This document shows positions 25,650-33,497 of a stretch of 64,000 bases of DNA, one piece after another. The notes beneath the pieces were generated by a model. That model was not told the DNA's origin, made no database searches, and saw only the letters and a program-made list of their open reading frames with translations. This stretch comes from Echinicola arenosa. GTDB lineage: Bacteria; Bacteroidota; Bacteroidia; Cytophagales; Cyclobacteriaceae. The number at the start of each line of letters is the position of its first letter. Position 1 is the stretch's first letter. The stretch covers positions 124,001 through 188,000 of the forward strand of contig NZ_JACYTQ010000004.1 in assembly GCF_014841125.1 (NCBI RefSeq). Reading direction: 5' to 3'. The position numbers and the translations under genes were made by a program.

Positions 25650-26288
25650 ATGAGAAAATTTTTAAGTAATACAATCGCTTTATTGGGTTTTTTCGCTGTG
25701 GTCACCCAATTTATATTGATGGTTTGGGCGAGTGAAGGTTCGATGGTTCAAAATCTGTTGATGTTTTTCAGCTATTTTACGATCCTGACGAATACTTTGG
25801 TTACCTTTTGTTATTGGAGGGAGTCTTTATCAAACAAACCAAACTCAAAATGTTTCTTTGATCGATCTGGACTGCTTACCGCCATTACTATTTATATCAC
25901 TATGGTTGGCTTGGTCTACCAAGTAACTTTGAGAGGTGTTTGGGAACCACAGGGACTTCAGATGGTTGTAGATGAGCTGCTCCATTCTATCATTCCAATT
26001 TTGGTGGTGATTTACTGGGCTCGTTATGAAAAAAAGGATAAAATAAGATGGAGCCAGCTTCCTTTGATGTTGATTTATCCATTGCTTTACTTGATCTATA
26101 TTTTGGTGAGTGGAGAATTTTCAGATTTCTATCCTTATTATTTTATAGATGTAAATAAGCTGGGTTGGGCTAAAGTATTGCAGCATACAATAATGTTGAT
26201 TTTAACCTTTGTGGTATTGGCTTTGGGCTTTATTGGAATGGGTAAATTGATGGCAAAGAAATCCTTGTACTTTAAGAGGGAGGCATAA
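25650..26288 (+). CDS. Pr6Pr family membrane protein
   Basis: A 212-residue integral membrane protein with six hydrophobic segments, matching the Pr6Pr (FAR-17a/AIG1-like) layout. Visible family features are the first helix, the FFSYFTILTNTLVTFCYW motif in the second helix region, VGLVYQVTLRG, and the DELLHSIIPILVVIYW helix with its conserved histidine. No enzymatic role is established for bacterial members. It is followed by a decayed DUF998 gene and a DoxX-like gene, other small membrane proteins. Confidence 0.8.
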   Translation: MRKFLSNTIALLGFFAVVTQFILMVWASEGSMVQNLLMFFSYFTILTNTLVTFCYWRESLSNKPNSKCFFDRSGLLTAITIYITMVGLVYQVTLRGVWEPQGLQMVVDELLHSIIPILVVIYWARYEKKDKIRWSQLPLMLIYPLLYLIYILVSGEFSDFYPYYFIDVNKLGWAKVLQHTIMLILTFVVLALGFIGMGKLMAKKSLYFKREA

Positions 26289-26304
26289 AGACAACACTAA
26301 AGAC

Positions 26305-26601
26305 ATGTGCTATGCAAAATTGACAGGAATGGGTAGGTTGACCGGGGCATAAGGTTATTGGCTGTTGGTACATTTTTTCTGGCCTTAATCATTTTTGGAA
26401 GCTTGCATCCTGACTTTAACTACCCTGAAGATTTTGTCAGTAAGCTAGGTGCAAAAGGTCAGCCAAATGTTGTTTGGTTTAACTTGTTTGGATTTTGACT
26501 AGCGGGTTTACTTAGGGCTTGCTTTGGTGTGCTTTATGGTCGTATTTGGATGGACAATATTTACTTCGTTGAGCCTATTGATTTCGAAGAATAGTAAATA
26601 G
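26305..26601 (+). pseudogene. Decayed DUF998 membrane protein gene
   Basis: Three fragments in two or three frames read as one membrane protein. The first (ATG at 26305, ending MGRLTGA at a TAA) shifts frame in the GGGGC stretch near 26344-26351 into IRLLAVGTFFLALIIFGSLHP, then the DUF998-type loop with EDFVSKLGA. An in-frame TGA stops this at 26496-26498. A second shift a few codons on gives LGLALVCFMVVFGWTIF and a final stop at 26599-26601. Family members are about 200 residues with six helices, so the 3' part has also been lost. Sequencing error could explain one lesion but hardly all. Confidence 0.68.
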
Positions 26602-26668
26602 ACAGCTGTATTGAAAATTTCAGAAAACTTATCAGCTTATATTTAGTTAGAGCATAAAATTTTCAGTT

Positions 26669-27097
26669 ATGAATGAGGTGAAAACAAATAAAGTTCAAGC
26701 AGTTTTTAGAGTAATCTTAGGGGCTTTTATGATCTTGGCCGCCATTGGTCATATGACCTTTCAGCGGGGTGAATTTCAAGCACAAGTTCCTAACTGGGTT
26801 CCATTGAGCAAGGATCTAGTAGTTATTTTATCAGGAATTGTGGAACTGATTCTTGGCTTAGCTATGATTTTCTGGGTCAAGCAAGAGGTGAAAGTAGGAA
26901 TGGCCTTGGCACTGTTTTATGTGTTGATTTTTCCGGGAAATATTGCTCAATACACCAATGAAATTGATGCTTTTGGATTGGATACTGATCGTAAAAGGTT
27001 GATCCGTCTTTTTTTTCAACCTGTATTAATTTTATGGGCACTTTGGTCGACTGGAGCGCTCAGGTATCTTTTTGGGAAGAAGGAAACCAATGGGTAG
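26669..27097 (+). CDS. DoxX-like membrane protein
   Basis: A 142-residue protein with four hydrophobic helices (residues about 10-28, 48-68, 75-93, 110-130) in the DoxX/DoxX-like arrangement. The first helix is followed by HMTFQRGEF, and PNWVPLSKDLVVILSGIVELILGLAMI is characteristic. Members are linked to quinone or thiosulfate metabolism and membrane redox protection in a few organisms, but most are unassigned. It starts 68 bases after the DUF998 remnant. Confidence 0.78.
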   Translation: MNEVKTNKVQAVFRVILGAFMILAAIGHMTFQRGEFQAQVPNWVPLSKDLVVILSGIVELILGLAMIFWVKQEVKVGMALALFYVLIFPGNIAQYTNEIDAFGLDTDRKRLIRLFFQPVLILWALWSTGALRYLFGKKETNG

Positions 27098-27179
27098 TAA
27101 TATCTTTTGTCCGCAGAATCCATTTTTTTGGTTTTGAAACAGATAATGTCAAACTTTGCCCATCATCAATATTTAGCCT

Positions 27180-27833
27180 ATGCCCCGGTATTTTGTGATC
27201 TATAAACCATTTGGGATTTTGAGCCAGTTTAGTGGAGAGGAGAATACTTTGAAAGAGCTTGGGGATTTTCCAAAAGAAGTATATCCTGTTGGTCGATTGG
27301 ACAAGGACAGTGAAGGCTTACTGTTGATTACAGACGATAAGCCACTGAACCATTATTTGCTTAACCCTCAGTTTGGGCATCAAAGGAGTTACCTGGCCCA
27401 AGTGGAGGGTGTTCCAGGTGAAGAAGCCATTTTAGCTTTGGAACAAGGAGTGGATATCAAGGTGGACGGGAAAATGTACCATACCAAACCGGCCAAAGCA
27501 AAGTTAAAAAAAAATGAGCCTATATTACCCGAAAGAGACCCTCCTATTCGTTATCGTAAGACGGTGCCGGATTCTTGGCTTAAATTGACATTAATTGAAG
27601 GTAAAAACCGACAAGTTAGGAAAATGACAGCCGCGGTGAATTTCCCCACCTTAAGACTGGTGCGCTGGTCCATGGAAAAGCTCACCATTGAAGGTTTTGC
27701 GGTCGGAGAAGTACGGGAATATGACCAGCAGGAAATGTACAAGCTATTGGGCGTGGATATAAATAAAATGGTTCATCAGTCTAACAAGCCTTTTCATAAA
27801 CGTTCCAAAGGAAGATTTGGAAAGCGAAATTAG
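27180..27833 (+). CDS. rluE: 23S rRNA pseudouridine synthase, RsuA/RluE type
   Basis: Converts a uridine of 23S rRNA to pseudouridine. The 217-residue protein has no S4 domain, as RluE. The catalytic aspartate is in VGRLDKDSEGLLLIT, and the other family motifs FVIYKPFGILSQF, SYLAQVEG and EGKNRQVRKMTAAVNFPTLRLVR are all present. A basic tail (KPFHKRSKGRFGKRN) probably contacts RNA. E. coli RluE modifies U2457; the site here is inferred from the family. Confidence 0.9.
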   Translation: MPRYFVIYKPFGILSQFSGEENTLKELGDFPKEVYPVGRLDKDSEGLLLITDDKPLNHYLLNPQFGHQRSYLAQVEGVPGEEAILALEQGVDIKVDGKMYHTKPAKAKLKKNEPILPERDPPIRYRKTVPDSWLKLTLIEGKNRQVRKMTAAVNFPTLRLVRWSMEKLTIEGFAVGEVREYDQQEMYKLLGVDINKMVHQSNKPFHKRSKGRFGKRN

Positions 27834-27969
27834 CTTGGTTGAAAATAGAATTTCAGCACTTGTTAAATTGTGTTAAAAGGCAATTTATTCTAATTTAGGC
27901 TTCTTAATTTAGCAAGGTGCCTTGGCATCAGCAGTTTTATACGAGACTTAACATAAATAAAAGATTATA

Positions 27970-28941
27970 ATGCATCAGGAAAAGATTCAGGACGTCATCA
28001 ATGAAGTCAAGAAGGTGGTGGTAGGACAAGAGCGAATGGTCAATCGTTTATTGATCGGACTCTTTACCAATGGACACATACTTTTGGAGGGTGTACCCGG
28101 TTTGGCCAAAACCCTAACAGTAAACACCCTGGCCAAAGTACTTCATTTGGACTTTAACAGAATCCAGTTTACTCCTGACTTGTTGCCATCAGATTTGATC
28201 GGTACCATGATCTATAACCAGCAGAATGGTGACTTTGAAGTAAAAAAAGGGCCTATCTTTTCCAATTTGATTTTAGCTGATGAGGTAAACCGCTCACCTG
28301 CCAAAGTTCAGTCCGCCCTTTTGGAAGCCATGCAGGAGAAGCAGGTAACCATTGGTGAAACTACCTATCAGTTGGATCGTCCTTTTTTGGTACTGGCCAC
28401 TCAGAACCCTGTGGATCAAGAGGGGACTTACCCATTGCCTGAAGCTCAGGTGGATAGATTTATGATGAAAGTACACATTGATTATCCGGGCAAGTCAGAT
28501 GAGTTGGAGGTGATGAGAAGAATGTCCAATATGAGCTATAAGGCTGATGTGCAGGCTATACTTTCCAAAGAGGATATTTTTGAAATCCGTGATAAGATCA
28601 ACCAAGTGCAGGTGTCTGAGCCTTTGGAAAATTATATCATTGAATTGGTTTTTGCTACGCGATTCCCAGAGCAATATGGTTTACAAGAAGAAGCCAAATA
28701 TATACAGTTTGGTGTTTCTCCTCGGGCAAGTATCAACCTGAACCTTGCAGCTAGGGCTGTGGCCTTTATGGATGGACGCGATTATGTGCTTCCAGAAGAT
28801 ATCAAGGAAGTAGCAGAAGATGTGCTTAATCACAGGATTATTCTTAATTATGAGGCAGAAGCGGACAATATCAATACCCGTGACCTGATTCATATAATAT
28901 TGGATAAGATACCAATTAATAAATCCGTAACATTGAAATAA
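27970..28941 (+). CDS. MoxR-family AAA+ ATPase
   Basis: A 323-residue chaperone-like ATPase. Walker A is GVPGLAKT (residues 41-48), Walker B LILADEVNRSPAK, sensor 1 in LATQNPVDQEGTYPLPEAQVDRF, and the C-terminal AAA lid (AAA_lid_2) follows. MoxR proteins usually sit beside DUF58 and von Willebrand factor A genes, with which they mature protein complexes. Here the gene stands alone, ended by a strong terminator, so its partners must be elsewhere. Confidence 0.92.
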   Translation: MHQEKIQDVINEVKKVVVGQERMVNRLLIGLFTNGHILLEGVPGLAKTLTVNTLAKVLHLDFNRIQFTPDLLPSDLIGTMIYNQQNGDFEVKKGPIFSNLILADEVNRSPAKVQSALLEAMQEKQVTIGETTYQLDRPFLVLATQNPVDQEGTYPLPEAQVDRFMMKVHIDYPGKSDELEVMRRMSNMSYKADVQAILSKEDIFEIRDKINQVQVSEPLENYIIELVFATRFPEQYGLQEEAKYIQFGVSPRASINLNLAARAVAFMDGRDYVLPEDIKEVAEDVLNHRIILNYEAEADNINTRDLIHIILDKIPINKSVTLK

Positions 28942-28961
28942 CGCCCAAATAAGCGATTCAG

Positions 28962-28994
28962 AAAGCCTTTGAGAGATCAAAGGCTTTTTTTTTA
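28962..28994 (+). terminator. Terminator after the MoxR gene
   Basis: AAAGCCTTTGA, loop GAGA, TCAAAGGCTTT, then a T run. A perfect 11-base stem. Confidence 0.88.
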
Positions 28995-29134
28995 TCCGTT
29001 TGTTAATTCAATATTAATCTGTGACGACTTTTTTAAAAAATACATAATTGGAAAAATTCTAAGTCGCAGAAAAATTGGTTCAGTTTTGTGGAGCGAAAAC
29101 AAAAAAGCGAACAAACTAAATCAATTTCATAATC

Positions 29135-30322
29135 ATGAAAAAACTTAACTTTCTGTTTTTAATGTTGATGGCAACATCAGTGATGTTTACATCTTGTAGC
29201 GATGATGATCCAAATCCAAATCCAGGACCTGATCCTGAGGATGAATTTGTTCTCAGCGAAAACATTACAGAAGATCGTACTTTAGAGTCAGGTAATGTAT
29301 ATACTCTAGCGAGTAGAGTTTCCGTATTGAACGGTGTTACATTGACTATCGAGCCAGGAGTAATCATCAAAGGTGAAGCTGGTTCTGGTGCCAACGCAAC
29401 AGCATTAATCATCGCCCGTGGTGGAAAAATTATGGCTGAAGGTACTGCTGATGATCCAATTATCTTTACTTCTATTGCAGATGAAATCCAACCGGGTGAA
29501 GTGTTCCATCAAGATGGTCTTTCTCCAAACCAAAATGGTCTTTGGGGAGGTCTTTTGATCTTGGGAAGAGCAAATGTTTCTCTTGCCGGAGGTAATACTG
29601 AAGCACAAATTGAAGGTATTCCACCATCCGATACCAACGGTCTTTACGGTGGTTCTGATGATGAGGACAATTCAGGTGTATTAAGATATGTTTCTATCCG
29701 TCATGGAGGTGCAAATATCGGAGACGGTAATGAGATCAACGGTCTTACTTTAGGTGGTGTAGGTTCTGGTACTGTAATAGAAAATGTAGAAATCATTGGT
29801 AACCAAGATGACGGTATCGAATGGTTCGGTGGTACTGTAAACGTTACTAACGCTGTAGTTTGGAATGCTGGTGATGACTCTATCGATGCTGACCAAGCTT
29901 GGAACGGAACATTGAATAACTTCATCATTGTAAACGGTGGTGACAAATGCTTTGAGCTTGATGGCCCAGAAGGTGCTTATGTAAATGGTAACTACACCTT
30001 AACTAACGGTTCTATCATCGCTGGGGGTGCTGTAGGCCTAGTGGATAATGATGCCAATACTAATGTAGATATGTCTAATATCTACTTCACTAGTGTAGCT
30101 AGCGGTCAGACTTTCGATGAGCTTCCAACTGTAGCAGCTGCTTTCTCTAATTTTGAAGTAACTCTTCCTGCTGAACTTATGGTTTCTGATGTATTCCTAG
30201 GTGGTTCTGCAGCATTTACTACTGCAGTAGCAGAAGGTGAAAATACTGTAGGTGCTGACAAGTCTGCTTTTGCAGGATGGTCTTGGGCTGCTGCCTCAGG
30301 TGCACTTGATATCTTGAAATAA
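29135..30322 (+). CDS. Beta-helix lipoprotein, likely partner of the downstream TonB receptor
   Basis: A 395-residue surface or periplasmic lipoprotein: lipobox FTSC (residues 18-21) followed by an acidic, proline-rich linker (DDDPNPNPGPDPEDEF). The rest is a right-handed parallel beta-helix-like series: VSVLNGVTLTIEPGVIIKGE, ALIIARGGKIMAEGTADDPI, GLWGGLLILGRANVSL, YVSIRHGGANIGDGNEINGL, ENVEIIGNQDDGIEWFGGTV, AVVWNAGDDSIDADQA. Codon use is more uniform than in its neighbours (many AAC, GGT, GCT), as in highly expressed genes. A hairpin separates it from the TonB-dependent receptor 94 bases downstream. The ligand is unknown. Confidence 0.8.
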   Translation: MKKLNFLFLMLMATSVMFTSCSDDDPNPNPGPDPEDEFVLSENITEDRTLESGNVYTLASRVSVLNGVTLTIEPGVIIKGEAGSGANATALIIARGGKIMAEGTADDPIIFTSIADEIQPGEVFHQDGLSPNQNGLWGGLLILGRANVSLAGGNTEAQIEGIPPSDTNGLYGGSDDEDNSGVLRYVSIRHGGANIGDGNEINGLTLGGVGSGTVIENVEIIGNQDDGIEWFGGTVNVTNAVVWNAGDDSIDADQAWNGTLNNFIIVNGGDKCFELDGPEGAYVNGNYTLTNGSIIAGGAVGLVDNDANTNVDMSNIYFTSVASGQTFDELPTVAAAFSNFEVTLPAELMVSDVFLGGSAAFTTAVAEGENTVGADKSAFAGWSWAAASGALDILK

Positions 30323-30338
30323 TCAATCATCCATACTC

Positions 30339-30376
30339 AGAAGGGATCATTCATGATCCCTTCTATCTACTTTTTT
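30339..30376 (+). terminator. Hairpin between the beta-helix lipoprotein and the TonB receptor
   Basis: AGAAGGGATCAT, TC, ATGATCCCTTCT at about 30339-30365, followed after a few bases by T6. It could be a partial terminator that leaves the first gene more highly expressed, because no separate promoter is evident in front of the receptor gene. Confidence 0.7.
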
Positions 30377-30416
30377 ATCTTTTAATCGTTAGCTGTAACT
30401 TATAATTCAAATAAAA

Positions 30417-33296
30417 ATGAAAAAGATATTCGTAGCCCTAACCATATTGGTATGCGCTGCAATCCCTCAACTTGTATTTGCCCAACAGGGTACTATCCGA
30501 GGAAATATTATTGATGAAGGTTTAGGAGAACCTTTGATTGGGGTTTCTGTTTTGGTTAAAGAAACACAAACCGGTGCTGTTACGGATTTTGACGGAGCTT
30601 TTGAAATCAAGCTTGCGCCAGGAACTTATACACTTGTTGCTTCATTCATCTCTTTCAATAAACTGGAAATCAGTGGGGTGGAAGTGAGGCCAGGTGAAGT
30701 TACTTTACTAAGTGATTTGAAATTGGCAGAAACCACTGAAGAGCTGGAGTCTGTAGTAGTAACTGCACAAGCCATCAGGACCACTGAAGCTGCTTTGATG
30801 ACTGTAAAAAGAAATGCTGCTAACATGATAGACGGTATTTCAGCGTCTACTTTCAGAAAGATTGGTGACAGCGATGCCGCTTCTGCTATCAAAAGAGTAA
30901 CAGGGGTATCCATAGAAGGCGGAAAATATGTCTATATCCGAGGTCTAGGTGACCGATATACCAAAACGGTATTGAACGGTGTGGACATCCCTGGCCTTGA
31001 TCCCGATAGAAACTCTATCCAAATGGATATCTTTCCTACCAATGTGGTAGATAACATCATTGTATCCAAGTCATTTACGAGTAACCTTCCTGCTGATTTT
31101 ACCGGAGGTGTGGTGGATATTGAAACCAAAGATTTCCCAGAAGAAAAAACATTTAAAGTGAGTCTTAGTGGTGGTTATAACCCTTCGATGCACTTCAATA
31201 GCAACTATCTCAAAGTAGATGGTAGTGGTACTGACTTTTTAGGCTTTGACAATGGATACCGTGATATTCCAACCGGAGGAAGAACTGATATTCCTCAATA
31301 TGCTCAGGTAGTAGGAAATCCAAATGGTCCAACAGGGCAGGAGTATCAATCAATTTTAAGAGGATTTAATCCTACTATGGGAGGTCAGCGTTCCAGTAAT
31401 TTAATGGACCTAAGCCTTGGTTTATCCTTTGGTAACCAGGTAGATGCTGGAAATGGCAAGTTAGGTTATAACTTTGCTTTAACTTACAGCAACGAAACTA
31501 CTTATTTTGAAGGGGCTGAGTATAACTTGTATGGAAAACCAAGTAATGCAGGTGAGTACGAATTAACTCCCCTAGAAAGACAAGTTGGTGATTATGGAGT
31601 AAATAATGTATTACTGGGTGGAATGGCCGGATTGGCTTACAAGACGGGTATGTCCAAGTACAAATTGAACTTTTTAAGGCTTCAAAATGGAGAGTCTAAA
31701 GTTGGGCAGTTTGATTTTGAAAGTAATAATGTGGGTACCGTTTATGGTGCTGACCAATATAACATTGAATACAGTGAGCGTTCATTGACGAATATCCTTT
31801 TGAGCGGTGAGCACAAGTTGGGACCAACAAACGATTGGGAATTGAACTGGAAATTATCTCCAACAAGGTCGGTTATTGAAGATCCGGACGTTAGAGTTTT
31901 GAGGTTCAGAGACATCAATAACTCAATCTCCACTGAAGTGGGTCTTCCTGAGAGAATTTGGAGAAACCTGGATGAGGACAACGTGGTTGGAAAAGTAGAT
32001 TTAACCAAAAATTATACTTTCAGAGACCAAGCTGCTAAATTCGGTTTTGGAACGAGCTACACTTACAAACAGAGAGACTTCTTGATCCAAAGCTTCCAGT
32101 TCCCAGTGGGCAACACCACTTTTACTGGGGATCCAAATGCAGTATTTGATGAGGAGAACCTTTTCTCTGCTGACAATACCAATGGCGTTCGATATGATCC
32201 ATTGTTCATACCGAACAATCCAAACGAGTATAATGCTAGCATCAACAACCTTGGGGTGTATGTGAATACAGAAATCAATCCATTTGATAACTTAAAAGCT
32301 ATCGTAGGAGTGAGAATGGAGAAATATGAGCAGTATTACACAGGAAGTAACCAGACCAAAACCATTGTTTTTGACAATGAAAAGGTATTGGATGATATTG
32401 ATTTCTTCCCAACCTTGAACTTGATCTATGATATGGGAGAGACTCAAAATCTACGTTTCTCTTATTCAAGAACAATTGCTAGACCTTCTTTCAAAGAAAT
32501 GTCTTTCGCTGAAATCTTGGATCCCATTACAGGTAGAACTTTTATTGGTGGTCTATTCCCTGAAACAACCAATGGTGGATCAGAGACACTTTGGGATGGT
32601 AACTTACAGTCAACCAGAATTCATAACTTGGATGCTAGATGGGAACTTTTCCCTAAAAGAGGTGAAATCCTGTCAGCCAGTGCATTCTACAAAAAGTTTG
32701 CTGCTCCTATCGAAATGGTGCAGTTCCTTTCGGACCCAGGGGCCTTCCAGCCAAGAAATGTGGGTGATGGCCAAGTGACAGGAGTTGAATTGGAAGTAAG
32801 AAAATCATTGGATATTATTACTCCAGCTGCTGAGAATTTCTTCTTCAATGCTAATGTAACTTTCACCAAGTCCAGCATTCAAATGTCTGAGTCAGAATTG
32901 AGGTCAAGAGAGCTTTCTGCCAGAGAAGGTGAAGAGATTTCTTCAACCAGAGATATGGCAGGTCAAGCACCTTATATCGTCAATACTGGTTTGGCATATG
33001 AAAACTGGGAATCAGGATGGGAAGCTGGTGTTTACTATAACGTACAAGGAAGCACACTATCTTATGTGGGCTTCGGTAACAGAACGGATACTTATACTGT
33101 TCCATTCCACAGCTTGAACCTTAACGTAAACAAGACCTTCGGAGCTGATGAGAAATTCCAAACTGGATTGAAAGTGAGTAACTTGCTTAATGACAAAAAA
33201 GAGGAAGTGTTTAGATCTTACAATGCCCAAGATCAGATTTTCACTAGCCTAAGCCCAGGCACCAAGATCAGTCTTAAATTGGCTTATACTTTCTAA
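30417..33296 (+). CDS. TonB-dependent receptor with carboxypeptidase-like regulatory domain
   Basis: A 959-residue outer-membrane receptor. After the signal peptide (cleavage after VFA-QQ) comes the CarboxypepD_reg-like domain (residues about 24-112, GTIRGNIIDEGLGEPLIGVSV). The plug domain follows (IDGISASTFRKIGDSDAASA, then VTGVSIEGGKYVYIRGLGDRY) and then a 22-strand barrel that ends in the expected aromatic LKLAYTF. It is not a SusC: no SusD-like gene follows, and the partner is the beta-helix lipoprotein before it. The substrate is unknown; metal chelates, peptides or glycans are all possible. Confidence 0.93.
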   Translation: MKKIFVALTILVCAAIPQLVFAQQGTIRGNIIDEGLGEPLIGVSVLVKETQTGAVTDFDGAFEIKLAPGTYTLVASFISFNKLEISGVEVRPGEVTLLSDLKLAETTEELESVVVTAQAIRTTEAALMTVKRNAANMIDGISASTFRKIGDSDAASAIKRVTGVSIEGGKYVYIRGLGDRYTKTVLNGVDIPGLDPDRNSIQMDIFPTNVVDNIIVSKSFTSNLPADFTGGVVDIETKDFPEEKTFKVSLSGGYNPSMHFNSNYLKVDGSGTDFLGFDNGYRDIPTGGRTDIPQYAQVVGNPNGPTGQEYQSILRGFNPTMGGQRSSNLMDLSLGLSFGNQVDAGNGKLGYNFALTYSNETTYFEGAEYNLYGKPSNAGEYELTPLERQVGDYGVNNVLLGGMAGLAYKTGMSKYKLNFLRLQNGESKVGQFDFESNNVGTVYGADQYNIEYSERSLTNILLSGEHKLGPTNDWELNWKLSPTRSVIEDPDVRVLRFRDINNSISTEVGLPERIWRNLDEDNVVGKVDLTKNYTFRDQAAKFGFGTSYTYKQRDFLIQSFQFPVGNTTFTGDPNAVFDEENLFSADNTNGVRYDPLFIPNNPNEYNASINNLGVYVNTEINPFDNLKAIVGVRMEKYEQYYTGSNQTKTIVFDNEKVLDDIDFFPTLNLIYDMGETQNLRFSYSRTIARPSFKEMSFAEILDPITGRTFIGGLFPETTNGGSETLWDGNLQSTRIHNLDARWELFPKRGEILSASAFYKKFAAPIEMVQFLSDPGAFQPRNVGDGQVTGVELEVRKSLDIITPAAENFFFNANVTFTKSSIQMSESELRSRELSAREGEEISSTRDMAGQAPYIVNTGLAYENWESGWEAGVYYNVQGSTLSYVGFGNRTDTYTVPFHSLNLNVNKTFGADEKFQTGLKVSNLLNDKKEEVFRSYNAQDQIFTSLSPGTKISLKLAYTF

Positions 33297-33340
33297 TTTC
33301 TCGGCAGAAGTTAGCATTAATTAACCTTTATCATAGTTGA

Positions 33341-33370
33341 AGCGTGGATAGCAATATCCACGCTTTTTTT
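33341..33370 (+). terminator. Terminator after the TonB receptor
   Basis: AGCGTGGATA, GCAA, TATCCACGCT then T6. A perfect 10-base stem. Confidence 0.88.
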
Positions 33371-33397
33371 ACTTCTAGCATGCTGTGATATTTTTTT

Positions 33398-33405
33398 TAT
33401 ATTTG
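33398..33405 (+). promoter_or_regulatory. -7 element of the S41 protease gene
   Basis: TATATTTG, an exact TAnnTTTG match, 92 bases before the ATG at 33498. It lies upstream of the alternative in-frame ATG at 33435 as well, so it does not decide between them. Confidence 0.35.
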
Positions 33406-33497
33406 ATAGGCTTTGTTTGTTATAGGTTGGAAATGTGTACGATAGCGTACTTTCAGGCCATTTGTTTATTGAATTTTTCTTCAAACCCCAACAACAC

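Noticed and set aside
29135-33296. SusC/SusD polysaccharide-utilisation pair
   Set aside because: The receptor lacks SusC-specific features and the partner is a beta-helix lipoprotein, not a SusD; no glycoside hydrolase genes adjoin.
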